Shown in pieces: positions 41,843-50,706 of a stretch of DNA of 64,000 nucleotides; within the stretch, counting starts at the first letter, position 1; each line of letters begins with the position of its first letter. Source of the DNA: an uncultured Draconibacterium sp. Lineage in GTDB: Bacteria; Bacteroidota; Bacteroidia; Bacteroidales; Prolixibacteraceae. The stretch covers positions 62,001-126,000 of the forward strand of contig CANLMQ010000011.1 of assembly GCA_947492175.1 (NCBI GenBank), read 5' to 3'. Both the position numbers and the translations under genes were made by a program. Under the pieces are notes generated by a model. It worked only from the letters and a program-made list of their open reading frames with translations, had not been told where the DNA came from and ran no database searches.

Positions 41843-42643
41843 ATGAGCTTAGGTAAATTTTTAGTTAGCCGTGCATTTTTCATGCACCTGTTGCTTGCCA
41901 TTGCCCTGGTTGCAATACTTGTATTTGGAACACTGAAAGGCTTAAACAGGTATACTCATCACGGGGTTTCATATCCGGTTCCGAATTTAATCGGACTTAC
42001 AACCGATGATGCTATAACAAGCGCACAAGCAAATCGTTTGAAAATTGAAATTGTTGATTCGGTATACAATAAAAAATATAAACCGGGAGAAATTGTAGAT
42101 CAACAACCTATAGCCAATTCAAATGTAAAAGAAAACCGAACTATTTTTTTAACAATTAATTCTTCGGAGCCCGAAAAAGTTATATTACCAAAACTTACCG
42201 ATATATCATTTCGTCAGGCGCAGGTACTAATCGAAAATACAGGTTTGTTTATTGGCACAATCTCGTACCAACCATCAGAATATAACGACCTGGTTCTCGA
42301 CGTTCAGCAAGATTCTGTATCGGTTCACCGGGGAGAAAAAATCATTAAAGGAAGTACCATTGACTTAATTGTTGGCCGCAGCAAAGGCAACATTAAAACA
42401 CCACTGCCCAATCTCATTGGATTCAATATTCAGGAAGCACAGGCAACTTTAACTGCTGCCAAGTTAAATCTTGGAGCCTTGATATACGATCAATCGATAA
42501 CCACCGCTGAAGATTCAGTAAATGCACAAATATGGAAACAACTCCCCAATCCCAAATTTGTATCTACAGTAGACCTTGGATCATCTGTCGATCTTTGGCT
42601 ATCTGTTGATCCTGAAAAAATAAACGAAGCATACGAAAAATAA
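41843..42643 (+). CDS. PASTA domain membrane protein
   Basis: A 266-residue inner-membrane anchored protein: N-terminal TM helix about residues 12-30 (FFMHLLLAIALVAILVFG), then three PASTA domains, each opening with a VPNLIG-type motif, at about 46-108 (PVPNLIGLTTDDAITSAQ), 113-180 (ILPKLTDISFRQAQVLIE) and 185-256 (PLPNLIGFNIQEAQATLT). PASTA domains bind peptidoglycan fragments. No kinase or transpeptidase domain is fused. Standing before the pseudouridine synthase gene (9 bp) and ddl, it may act in cell-wall sensing or assembly. Confidence 0.92.
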   Translation: MSLGKFLVSRAFFMHLLLAIALVAILVFGTLKGLNRYTHHGVSYPVPNLIGLTTDDAITSAQANRLKIEIVDSVYNKKYKPGEIVDQQPIANSNVKENRTIFLTINSSEPEKVILPKLTDISFRQAQVLIENTGLFIGTISYQPSEYNDLVLDVQQDSVSVHRGEKIIKGSTIDLIVGRSKGNIKTPLPNLIGFNIQEAQATLTAAKLNLGALIYDQSITTAEDSVNAQIWKQLPNPKFVSTVDLGSSVDLWLSVDPEKINEAYEK

Positions 42644-42652
42644 TTTATTGAC

Positions 42653-43693
42653 ATGGAAGAATTTGCACAAGAGAGTGAAGAGCTGGAAGAAGGTGGTTTG
42701 TACGAACACTATAAACTAATCGTTGATCCCGGACAGTCTTCCATTAGAATAGATAAATTTTTATCGAACCGAATAGAAAACGCATCAAGAAGCCGTATTC
42801 AGGCTGCTGCCGATGCCGGAAATATTCTGGTGGACGGAAAGGCAGTAAAACCCAATTACAAAGTTAAACCCAACCAGGAAATTGTAATTGTAATGGATTA
42901 TCCGCGCAGGGAATTAAAAATTATTGCTGAGGATATTCCTTTAAATATTGTGTACGAAGACGATCAGTTAATCGTAATCAACAAACCTCCGGGTCTGGTA
43001 GTACACCCCGGACACGGTAACTACAGCGGCACTCTTGTAAATGCCTTAGCCTGGTATTTCAAAGATCTTCCGCTTTTTAACAGTGAAGATCCGCGCCCGG
43101 GACTGGTACACCGAATCGATAAAGATACTTCCGGATTAATGGTTGTGGCCAAAACCGAAAATGCCAAAAACAAACTGGCGCTTCAGTTTTTCGACAAAAC
43201 AACCGAACGACGCTACCACGCTCTGGTTTGGGGCAGTGTAAAAGAAGATGAAGGAACTGTTACCGGCAACATTGGACGAAGCCTTAAAAACAGACAGGTT
43301 TTTACCGTTTTTCCTGAAGGCGATTATGGGAAACATGCCGTTACTCATTATAAAGTATTGCGAAGAATTGGCTACGTAACGCTGGTTGAATGCCGCTTGG
43401 AAACCGGACGTACACACCAGATCAGGGTTCACATGAAACACATCAACCATACACTTTTTAATGATGCCAATTACGGTGGAGACCAGATTTTGCGCGGGAC
43501 CTCTTTCAGTAAATACAAGCAGTTTGTACAAAACTGTTTTAGCATATTGCCTCGTCAGGCTTTACACGCAAAAACACTTGGTTTTATTCACCCAACTACC
43601 GGCGAAAAAATGTTATTCAATTCAGACTTGCCTGCCGATATGGCAACAGCAATTGAAAAATGGGAAAATTACATAGCTAACAGAAATGACTAA
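42653..43693 (+). CDS. RluA family pseudouridine synthase
   Basis: A 346-residue RNA pseudouridine synthase of the RluA/RluD type. S4 RNA-binding domain at about 31-90 (IRIDKFLSNRIENASRSRIQ), then the catalytic domain with the key Asp156 in RPGLVHRIDKDTSGLMVVAKT, plus INKPPGLVVHPGHGN and VECRLETGRTHQIRVHM. RluD in E. coli modifies helix 69 of 23S rRNA; the exact target here is not certain. It overlaps the ddl start by 8 bases. Confidence 0.95.
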   Translation: MEEFAQESEELEEGGLYEHYKLIVDPGQSSIRIDKFLSNRIENASRSRIQAAADAGNILVDGKAVKPNYKVKPNQEIVIVMDYPRRELKIIAEDIPLNIVYEDDQLIVINKPPGLVVHPGHGNYSGTLVNALAWYFKDLPLFNSEDPRPGLVHRIDKDTSGLMVVAKTENAKNKLALQFFDKTTERRYHALVWGSVKEDEGTVTGNIGRSLKNRQVFTVFPEGDYGKHAVTHYKVLRRIGYVTLVECRLETGRTHQIRVHMKHINHTLFNDANYGGDQILRGTSFSKYKQFVQNCFSILPRQALHAKTLGFIHPTTGEKMLFNSDLPADMATAIEKWENYIANRND

Positions 43694-44675
43694 AATAAAC
43701 AAACCAAACATTGCAGTTATTGCAGGAGGCGATTCCTCTGAATTTGTAGTATCAGTAAAAAGCGGGGCCAACGTATTAAAAGCTGTCGATTCTTCGAAGT
43801 TTAATCCTTGGCTGGTGAAAATGCAGGGCAAAAACTGGGAAGTTGTTTTGGATGGCGAAAAAGTTGCCGATATCGACAAAGCTGATTTTAGCTTTGTACT
43901 GAATAATGAAAAGATAAACTTCGACTTTGCTTACATCACAATTCATGGAACACCGGGTGAAGATGGAATTTTGCAGGCCTATTTCGAATTGCTGAAAATT
44001 CCTTATTCAACTTGTAGTGTTCATTCGTCGTCGCTAACCTTTAACAAATGGGTATGCAACAACTATCTGCGAAACCTTGGCGTATTAATGGCCAATTCCG
44101 TTAAGCTAAAAAAAGGCGATACAATTGATGCCGATGCAATTGTAACAAAACTTGGCTTACCTGTTTTTATAAAACCCAATGCCGGCGGTTCAAGTTTTGG
44201 TATTACCAAAGTAAAAGAAATAGATCAGGTGGAAGAAGCAATTCATAAAGCCTGGCAAGAAAGCGACGAAGCCTTAATTGAGCAGTTTATTGAAGGACAT
44301 GAATTTACCTGCGGTGCTTTGAAAATAAAAGGGGAAAAAACTGTTTTCCCGATTACAGAGGTATTACCTAAAAACGAGTTTTTCGATTTTGAAGCCAAAT
44401 ATACACCGGGAGCTGCCGAAGAAATTACTCCGGCCCGTTTGCCCGAACACCTATTCAAAAAATGCCAGCAACTTACTTCCGAAATTTATGACCTGTGTGA
44501 ATGCTCGGGCATTGTACGAATTGACTTCATTTTAAAAGGCGAAGATTTCTATTTCCTCGAAGTAAATACCACTCCGGGAATGACAGCAACAAGTTTTATT
44601 CCCCAACAAATTAACGCAATGGGAAAATCTTTACAGGAAATTATAACACAAATTATTGAAGATAAGCTGTATTAA
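43686..44675 (+). CDS. ddl: D-alanine--D-alanine ligase
   Basis: A 329-residue ATP-grasp ligase joining two D-alanines for the peptidoglycan stem peptide. The N-terminal IAVIAGGDSSEFVVSVKSG, the GTPGEDGILQAYFELLKIPYS substrate loop, KPNAGGSSFGI ATP lid, LIEQFIEGHEFTCG and the Mg-binding FYFLEVNTTPGMTATS are all intact. The usual HGxxGEDG reads HGTPGEDG. Start and length fit the family. It overlaps the RluA-type gene by 8 bases, so the two and the PASTA gene are probably one transcript. Confidence 0.97.
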   Translation: MTKINKPNIAVIAGGDSSEFVVSVKSGANVLKAVDSSKFNPWLVKMQGKNWEVVLDGEKVADIDKADFSFVLNNEKINFDFAYITIHGTPGEDGILQAYFELLKIPYSTCSVHSSSLTFNKWVCNNYLRNLGVLMANSVKLKKGDTIDADAIVTKLGLPVFIKPNAGGSSFGITKVKEIDQVEEAIHKAWQESDEALIEQFIEGHEFTCGALKIKGEKTVFPITEVLPKNEFFDFEAKYTPGAAEEITPARLPEHLFKKCQQLTSEIYDLCECSGIVRIDFILKGEDFYFLEVNTTPGMTATSFIPQQINAMGKSLQEIITQIIEDKLY

Positions 44676-44717
44676 CAATTGTGAATAACCCCGGTTGAAA
44701 ATAGTTACAATAATCTC

Positions 44718-44748
44718 TTGTGACCGGGAGGGTAATTGTATATTTTTG
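44718..44748 (+). promoter_or_regulatory. Bacteroidota-type promoter for dnaB
   Basis: TTG (44718-44720), 20 bases, TATTTTTG (44741-44748), matching the housekeeping consensus. The dnaB ATG (44807) lies 58 bp downstream. Confidence 0.65.
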
Positions 44749-44806
44749 AGCCTGATTTATACCCTATTTTTACCAATTTTTTTTTTGATTCTTGATATAT
44801 TAAAAC

Positions 44807-46342
44807 ATGGCGGAACGTAGAAAATCTAACCAGCAAAAACAACAATCAACAATAGAACAGATAAATGCCCAATTCGGAAAATTGCCACCGCAAGCCGTTG
44901 AGGTAGAAGAAGCAGTTTTAGGGGCTTTAATGCTTGAAAGAGATGCGTATGTTACCGTTGCTGATACGATCGATACAAACAGCTTCTACAAAGAAGAACA
45001 CCGTAAAATATTTGATGCCATTAAAACCCTCTCGGGAAAAGAAAAGCCCGTCGACCTTTTAATGGTTACCCAGGAATTAAAAGACCGCGAACAGCTTGAT
45101 GAAGTTGGTGGCCCGGGTTATATTACCCAGCTTACGCGCCGCGTTGCTTCAGCTGCACACATCGAGTTCCATGCACGTATAATCGCACAAAAATACATGC
45201 AACGCGAACTTATTCGGGTTTCATCTGAGATTCAGGCAAAATCGTATGACGATACAGTTGATGTGGATGATTTGCTTGATTTTTCGGAGGCCGCACTTTT
45301 CCAGGTTTCTGAGGGGAACATAAAAAAGGAAACCGTCCCTATTAAACCCATTTTAAACCAAGCAGTACTTCAAATTGAAGCGGCACGTAGCAAGCCGGAT
45401 GGATTAAGTGGTGTACCGTCTGGTTTTTCTGCGGTAGACCGGATTACTTCGGGATGGGAACGTTCCGCACTTATTATTCTTGCGGCACGTCCGGCAATGG
45501 GAAAAACCGCATTTGTTCTTTCTATGGCTCGTAATATGGCCGTTGAACACCGTCAGGGAGTTGCCATATTCTCCCTGGAGATGTCGTCGCTACAATTGGT
45601 AAACCGCTTGATTTCTGCAGAAACTGAATTGGGGGGTGAAAAAATTAAAACCGGGAAACTGGAAGATTACGAATGGACTCAGTTAAACCAACGGATTAAA
45701 GCACTTGATACGGCTCCCATTTTTATCGACGATACACCGGCACTTTCAATTTTTGAATTCAGGGCAAAATGCCGACGCTTGAAAATGCAGCACGATATTG
45801 ACATTATCATTGTCGATTATCTTCAGCTGATGACTGCAGGAACCGATACCCGGGGAAGTCGGGAGCAAGAAGTAAGTATGATTTCGCGCTCGTTAAAAGC
45901 CATTGCCAAAGAACTCGACGTACCAATTATCGCCCTGTCGCAGTTAAGTCGTGCAGTTGAATCGCGAGAAGGGAAACGTCCTCAGCTTTCCGACCTTCGT
46001 GAATCAGGAGCAATTGAGCAGGATGCGGATATTGTATGCTTTATTCACCGTCCGGAATATTTTGGTATTACCGAAGACGAATCGGGGAACTCATTACTTG
46101 GAGTGGCTGAGTTGATTATTGCCAAACACCGTAACGGTGCCACTGCCGATGTTCATTTACGATTCCAGAAACATATGGCGAAATTCTCGGATATGGATCC
46201 ACAGTTCGATAATGATTACCAGGGCGATGTACAAACAATGCCATCGGCCATGAATACCGACGACGACGATATGGGAGCAGGAATGCAAACAAACCATGGA
46301 TTCGACTCTCAGAATGTTTCTACAGGAGATGTTCCATTCTAA
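44807..46342 (+). CDS. dnaB: Replicative DNA helicase
   Basis: A 511-residue hexameric replicative helicase. N-terminal DnaB domain (about 30-130, VEEAVLGALMLERDAY), linker helix, and a RecA-like motor: Walker A ARPAMGKT (227-234), IFSLEMSSLQLVNRL, Walker B IDIIIVDYLQLM, the arginine-finger region RGSREQEVSMISRSLKAIAKEL, and LSQLSRAVESR. No intein or insertion. The acidic tail (DDDDMGAG) is long, as common in Bacteroidota. It is monocistronic as far as seen: 131 bp upstream and 205 bp downstream. Confidence 0.97.
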   Translation: MAERRKSNQQKQQSTIEQINAQFGKLPPQAVEVEEAVLGALMLERDAYVTVADTIDTNSFYKEEHRKIFDAIKTLSGKEKPVDLLMVTQELKDREQLDEVGGPGYITQLTRRVASAAHIEFHARIIAQKYMQRELIRVSSEIQAKSYDDTVDVDDLLDFSEAALFQVSEGNIKKETVPIKPILNQAVLQIEAARSKPDGLSGVPSGFSAVDRITSGWERSALIILAARPAMGKTAFVLSMARNMAVEHRQGVAIFSLEMSSLQLVNRLISAETELGGEKIKTGKLEDYEWTQLNQRIKALDTAPIFIDDTPALSIFEFRAKCRRLKMQHDIDIIIVDYLQLMTAGTDTRGSREQEVSMISRSLKAIAKELDVPIIALSQLSRAVESREGKRPQLSDLRESGAIEQDADIVCFIHRPEYFGITEDESGNSLLGVAELIIAKHRNGATADVHLRFQKHMAKFSDMDPQFDNDYQGDVQTMPSAMNTDDDDMGAGMQTNHGFDSQNVSTGDVPF

Positions 46343-46547
46343 ATAAATCAACAATAATTTTGTTTTATTTTTTCCAGAAATAATATAATATTCGAATCCA
46401 AAGAACAGTAAAAGGGAGAAATGGAAGTTGCCCCCCAACCATAAAAGCTAAAAATGCCTAATCGTTTTTAATGTTTACTTTAAATTACAATCGGTATAAG
46501 TTATTATCTTGTGAACTGATTTATCATCTGATTGCAATTTGACGCAC

Positions 46548-47807
46548 ATGAAAATTAAAACATATTTACTTTCGTTACTTTTTATTTTTACACTGCAGGC
46601 AAAAGCGGTTTACTTGCTGATTCCGATGGATCAAACGCAAAAGAATCACTTAAAATCATATGGAATTGCCTATTGGGTTCTGGAAAGAGACATTGAAGTT
46701 AAGTGGCTTCTAAACTACCGAGGTGGAAGCTTTTTAATGCAATATTATCCTGAAATTGAAAATGAATGTATGGTTCGGGGCGTTACTTTCGAATCTATTC
46801 CGGACGCAAAGGCTTCGGGGATTTTAAACGAAATTGCACAACCCGATGTTAACCAGGATGCCGTAGCCATGAACAAAGCCCCCAAAATAGCAGTATATTC
46901 ACCTCCCAACAAACTGCCCTGGGACGATGCAGTAACGTTGGTTCTTACCTATGCTGAAATTAATTACGACGTAATTTACGATGAAGAAATTCTGAATGGC
47001 GAACTCTCTAATTACGACTGGCTGCACCTTCACCACGAAGATTTTACCGGCCAGCACGGCAAGTTCTGGCGCTCTTACCAACACATGCCCTGGTATCAGC
47101 AAGAGGTTAAAATAAACAAAGAATTGGCTCAAAAGATGGGATTTCTGAAGGTCTCGGAAATAAAATCGGTAGTTACCCGCGAAATAAGAAAGTATGTACA
47201 GAACGGCGGATTTATGTTTGCCATGTGTGCCGCCACCGACACTTACGATATTTCGCTGTCGGCAACAGGAGTTGACATCTGCGAACACATGTTCGACGGA
47301 GATCCAATGGATACCAACATTGATGAAAAACTGAACTTTAAGAACACCTTTGCATTTCAGAATTTTAAACTCGAGAAAAATCCGTATGTATATGAGTTTT
47401 CAGATATCGACGTTACAAATAACCGAAAGGTAAGCCGCGAGAACGACTACTTTACCCTATTCGATTTTTCTGCGAAATGGGATCCCATTCCTACAATGCT
47501 GTGCCAAAACCACAACAATCTAATCAAAGGTTTTATGGGGCAAACAACTGCTTTCAGAAAAGATGTATTAAAATCGAATGTTTTGGTATTGGGCGAAAAC
47601 AAACCGGCGCACGAAGCCCGCTATATTCATGGCGAACAAGGCAAAGGTTTCTGGACTTTTTATGGTGGCCACGACCCTGAAGACTACCGCCACCTGGTTG
47701 GTGATCCACCAACAGACCTAAGCCTTCATCCCAACTCTCCCGGTTATCGTTTAATATTGAACAACGTATTATTTCCGGCAGCAAAGAAAAAGAAGCGGAA
47801 AACCTAG
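46548..47807 (+). CDS. Conserved secreted Bacteroidota protein, often labelled asparagine synthetase B
   Basis: A 419-residue exported protein from the ATG at 46548 with signal MKIKTYLLSLLFIFTLQAKA. Homologues are widely labelled asparagine synthetase B, but I see neither an N-terminal Cys nucleophile of a GATase2 domain nor the PP-loop SGGxDS motif, so that name looks wrong. What can be seen is KIAVYSPPNKLPWDDAVTLVLTYAEINYDVI and YDWLHLHHEDFTG, then GGFMFAMCAATDT with Cys227 in a nucleophile-elbow position and a later YGGHDPED. This resembles a class I amidotransferase-like (ThuA-like) fold; inference. It ends ahead of a strong terminator and has no clear partner. Confidence 0.7.
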   Translation: MKIKTYLLSLLFIFTLQAKAVYLLIPMDQTQKNHLKSYGIAYWVLERDIEVKWLLNYRGGSFLMQYYPEIENECMVRGVTFESIPDAKASGILNEIAQPDVNQDAVAMNKAPKIAVYSPPNKLPWDDAVTLVLTYAEINYDVIYDEEILNGELSNYDWLHLHHEDFTGQHGKFWRSYQHMPWYQQEVKINKELAQKMGFLKVSEIKSVVTREIRKYVQNGGFMFAMCAATDTYDISLSATGVDICEHMFDGDPMDTNIDEKLNFKNTFAFQNFKLEKNPYVYEFSDIDVTNNRKVSRENDYFTLFDFSAKWDPIPTMLCQNHNNLIKGFMGQTTAFRKDVLKSNVLVLGENKPAHEARYIHGEQGKGFWTFYGGHDPEDYRHLVGDPPTDLSLHPNSPGYRLILNNVLFPAAKKKKRKT

Positions 47808-47866
47808 CAGTATTTACTCTCAATACTCGATTATTCCAAACAATTAATAGCTTACTATATAAAAAG

Positions 47867-47905
47867 AAGAGGCCGTCCCAAAAACATGTTTTGAGACGGC
47901 CTCTT
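47867..47905. terminator. Strong bidirectional terminator
   Basis: AAGAGGCCGTCCCAAAAACA (47867-47886) pairs almost perfectly with the following arm ending GACGGCCTCTT (47887-47905). T-rich sequence flanks both sides. It lies between the convergent secreted-protein gene and the susC-locus lipoprotein gene. Confidence 0.8.
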
Positions 47906-47931
47906 TTCAAGTTTTGAACTCAGTCAAATTT

Positions 47932-48441
47932 CTAAGGTTGATCCCCCACTAAGCCTGTATAACGATACCCAACAATCTGGTAAACCGTACCTGCGTCATC
48001 AGAAAATTCAATGTCAAAAGAGATCATATCAGTAGTTACACCACTTGGTGAAGTAACTCCATCCTTGGTTATCTTTCCATTAATAATATCAACGTCTATT
48101 TCATAGCCATCAACATTACTATAAAGTCCGGCACCAGAAAAAGTCTGGCCTGACGAGTTTATTGGACATTCTACTTTAAACCACCATACATTCTCATTGT
48201 CATCAATCCACATTGAAGTTCCATCATTTGCAGATGTATTATAGGTGTTGATAAGAAGATATTCACCATAAAGGTCTTCACCTTCATACAAAAATTGAAC
48301 GTACCAGCTGCCCATCATATCTTCAGCAACTATATCACTTTCATCTGGAACTGATTCTACTTTTTCGCAGGAAACAAATGATATTGATAAGGCTAATGTA
48401 AAAAACAAGAAGCTTAAATTTTTCAATATATTATATCTCAT
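47932..48441 (-). CDS. Lipid-binding-like SusCD-associated lipoprotein
   Basis: A 169-residue lipoprotein with signal to VSCEK (Cys26). The mature beta-rich domain (MMGSWYVQFLYEGEDLYGEYLLINTYNTS, NVWWFKVECPINSS, IINGKITKDGVTSPSG, then VYQIVGYRYTG) resembles the putative lipid-binding hydrolase family found in SusCD loci of Bacteroidota. That name describes similarity, not proven activity. It is last in the susC-susD operon, 48 bp after its neighbour, and probably surface-exposed. Confidence 0.7.
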   Translation of the reverse strand: MRYNILKNLSFLFFTLALSISFVSCEKVESVPDESDIVAEDMMGSWYVQFLYEGEDLYGEYLLINTYNTSANDGTSMWIDDNENVWWFKVECPINSSGQTFSGAGLYSNVDGYEIDVDIINGKITKDGVTSPSGVTTDMISFDIEFSDDAGTVYQIVGYRYTGLVGDQP

Positions 48442-48489
48442 AATTTCAAATTTTAAATAATAATTAAAGAGTATAAAACCATTTAACTC

Positions 48490-49227
48490 CTATTGTTGAG
48501 TCAATGTAATTTTCCATACGTATCCTGCATCCCAATCAACAGTAAAACTGATAGTTTTAGTTGCAGGATCTACTGAAAAAACTGTCATACTTAATGCGCC
48601 TCCGAAAGCACCAACTCCGATAACATCATCATAAGTAAAATCATTTGTAGCGATGTTATTCGCAGTAATTGTCATACCAGTTGCAGCATAATCAGGCCCA
48701 TAACCGTATTCATGTTCGTACCAGCCGCCAATTGCATCTGATATTCCATATACACCATCTCCCAAATCTTTAATAAAAATAGGTCCAATATCAGTAGTAG
48801 AATAACCAGGAGTTCTTGTCATAGAACAAGTATATACACCAGCAATACTTGTTACAAAATCACCATTACATGGAGGCCATTCTACAGTACGAAATGCGGT
48901 AGCCGGAATTCCATCATCATTATATGCTGAGTAAGAAACACTGTAAATATCAGGTCCATCAACACTACTACCTCCGTAATATGCACCGGATACGTTAGTA
49001 ATTAGTTCTATCTCATTTCCACCGGCTGACGCTACAGCTCCGGGATCAGTGTAAGAAGTAGCACCACAATCAAGCATTACATCACCTCCTTCAAGAGTAA
49101 TCAAAGGTAAGAAGGTTACTTCTGATGTACCATCAAAACCAGGAGCCTCAACACTAGGGTCACAGCTCGTCATAACCAATCCTAAAATTGGAATTATGTA
49201 TATCAATAATTTTATGTTTTTCATCAT
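48490..49227 (-). CDS. SusE-position surface lipoprotein (DUF5011/DUF5012-like)
   Basis: A 245-residue lipoprotein with signal MMKNIKLLIYIIPILGLVMTSC. The N-terminal half is Ig-like with EVTFLPLITLEGGDVMLDCGATSYTDPGAVASAGG, the pattern of DUF5011/5012 domains (TVxCGxxYxDPG). The C-terminal half is Gly/Tyr-rich (GIYGISDAIGGWYEHEYGYGPDYAATG-like; the visible stretch begins VYGISDAIGG). Such proteins take the SusE place as surface glycan binders. It lies 9 bp after the susD gene. Confidence 0.7.
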   Translation of the reverse strand: MMKNIKLLIYIIPILGLVMTSCDPSVEAPGFDGTSEVTFLPLITLEGGDVMLDCGATSYTDPGAVASAGGNEIELITNVSGAYYGGSSVDGPDIYSVSYSAYNDDGIPATAFRTVEWPPCNGDFVTSIAGVYTCSMTRTPGYSTTDIGPIFIKDLGDGVYGISDAIGGWYEHEYGYGPDYAATGMTITANNIATNDFTYDDVIGVGAFGGALSMTVFSVDPATKTISFTVDWDAGYVWKITLTQQ

Positions 49228-49236
49228 TATATTTTT

Positions 49237-50694
49237 TTAGTTATCCCAAAATATCTTATCAGTAATGGAACGTTGCGCCGGAGCATTTGGATTAAAACTT
49301 CTTTCAGTAGCCGGATATAGCCATGCTGAAGGAAATTCCCCACTTGATAATACTGATAACGGAGGAGTTTGCCAAATCCCATCATCACCATCAGTAAACA
49401 GTCTGCTCGAAGGCCTGTCAAAACGGCGAGCTTCAATCCAGCCTTCATCCTCTTGTGTTCCGTTCAATGATATCCATTTTTGTTTACCTATCATATCCAA
49501 TTTATCATCCAGTAGATCAGAACTATCATATCCCAATGTACCAATGTAAGATGTACCATCTAATCCCATATATGAGAAGTTAGAACTAACCGCAGTTTCG
49601 AAAGCGGTTGTTTCATCATCATCAGTGCCATATCTTGCAGCTGCCTCTGCTCTTAAAAACCAAACTTCCCAGGGACTCATTAAAATTACAGGATTTGTGT
49701 CTCCGTATGCGTATGTGGAAGACATACTATAATCAGTAGCCGGAGCTGTAAAAGGTTCATCGTCTATAGTGCCTTGGTCAATACCCCTTAAATTACCGCT
49801 GGAAGTTCCGGTTGTAGCTAAAGTATAAAGAACAAATCTTCTCGGATCATTTGCTTCTTGAAGTACATTTAATGAGGCATTACTTGCAAAGTAAAAATTA
49901 CCTACTCCCCATTCAGCTCTTGCATACATTGGGTTTTGGTCACCCGAAGCACCTGAATACGGTATAAATGGCATATCATCAACTGTTTCAATGAAACTAC
50001 CGTTAGTTACAAGAGTTTTTATCAAAGAAGCTTGAGGTGCAACTTCTGATGTTCTCAAAAGTATTCTCAATTTAAGTGAATTTGCAAATTTGATCCATTT
50101 GGTAATGTTACCTTGATAAATAAAATCATCATCTCCAACATCGCCTTCCGATAAAGCCAATTCTGCCATTGCCTCATCCAGCATGGTAACTAAAGCAGGA
50201 TATACAGTAGTTTCAGCTGAATCATAATTAGGACTCAAATTTGATCCATTCTCAATTGCACCGTTTAGGCCTTCAGTAAACGGAATGTCTCCGAAATGAT
50301 CCACTAAACCTTGAAAAATATATGCTTTCAGAACTTTTGAAACTCCCCGATAGGCTGCAGAACTACTATTTTTATCAATGTAATCTAAATCTGCAAGTGA
50401 GTTTGCATAAGCACGTTGCCAATAACCGTCATTATCAGTACCTGCTTGTACATAACGTTCCGGATTTCCTATGGCAACACCAATGCCCCATGTATAGTAT
50501 TGGCTCCACATGAACGAATCACCGTAATTCAGGTCAGTATCAATAATATACCCCAGAAACCCTATGGATGAGCTCAATACTTGAGCATCACCCGCGGTCG
50601 GGAATGTATTAGGATCTACATTAACATCATCTAAGCTACACGAAAAGCTGAGTGTTAATAGTAGAATTATAATTATTTTGAATCTATTTTTCAT
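49237..50694 (-). CDS. SusD/RagB family nutrient-binding lipoprotein
   Basis: A 485-residue surface lipoprotein, signal MKNRFKIIIILLLTLSFSC with Cys19. It shows the helical TPR-like SusD fold: YGDSFMWSQYYTWGIGVA, AYRGVSKVLKAYIFQGLVDHFGDIPFTEGLNG, the AMAEL region, KWIKFANSLKLRILLRTSE, and the C-terminal NGTQEDEGWIEARRFDRP, in a SusD-like-2 type arrangement. It caps the SusC channel and selects the glycan. The gene starts 12 bp after susC. Confidence 0.93.
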   Translation of the reverse strand: MKNRFKIIIILLLTLSFSCSLDDVNVDPNTFPTAGDAQVLSSSIGFLGYIIDTDLNYGDSFMWSQYYTWGIGVAIGNPERYVQAGTDNDGYWQRAYANSLADLDYIDKNSSSAAYRGVSKVLKAYIFQGLVDHFGDIPFTEGLNGAIENGSNLSPNYDSAETTVYPALVTMLDEAMAELALSEGDVGDDDFIYQGNITKWIKFANSLKLRILLRTSEVAPQASLIKTLVTNGSFIETVDDMPFIPYSGASGDQNPMYARAEWGVGNFYFASNASLNVLQEANDPRRFVLYTLATTGTSSGNLRGIDQGTIDDEPFTAPATDYSMSSTYAYGDTNPVILMSPWEVWFLRAEAAARYGTDDDETTAFETAVSSNFSYMGLDGTSYIGTLGYDSSDLLDDKLDMIGKQKWISLNGTQEDEGWIEARRFDRPSSRLFTDGDDGIWQTPPLSVLSSGEFPSAWLYPATERSFNPNAPAQRSITDKIFWDN

Positions 50695-50706
50695 AACATC
50701 TTGTAT

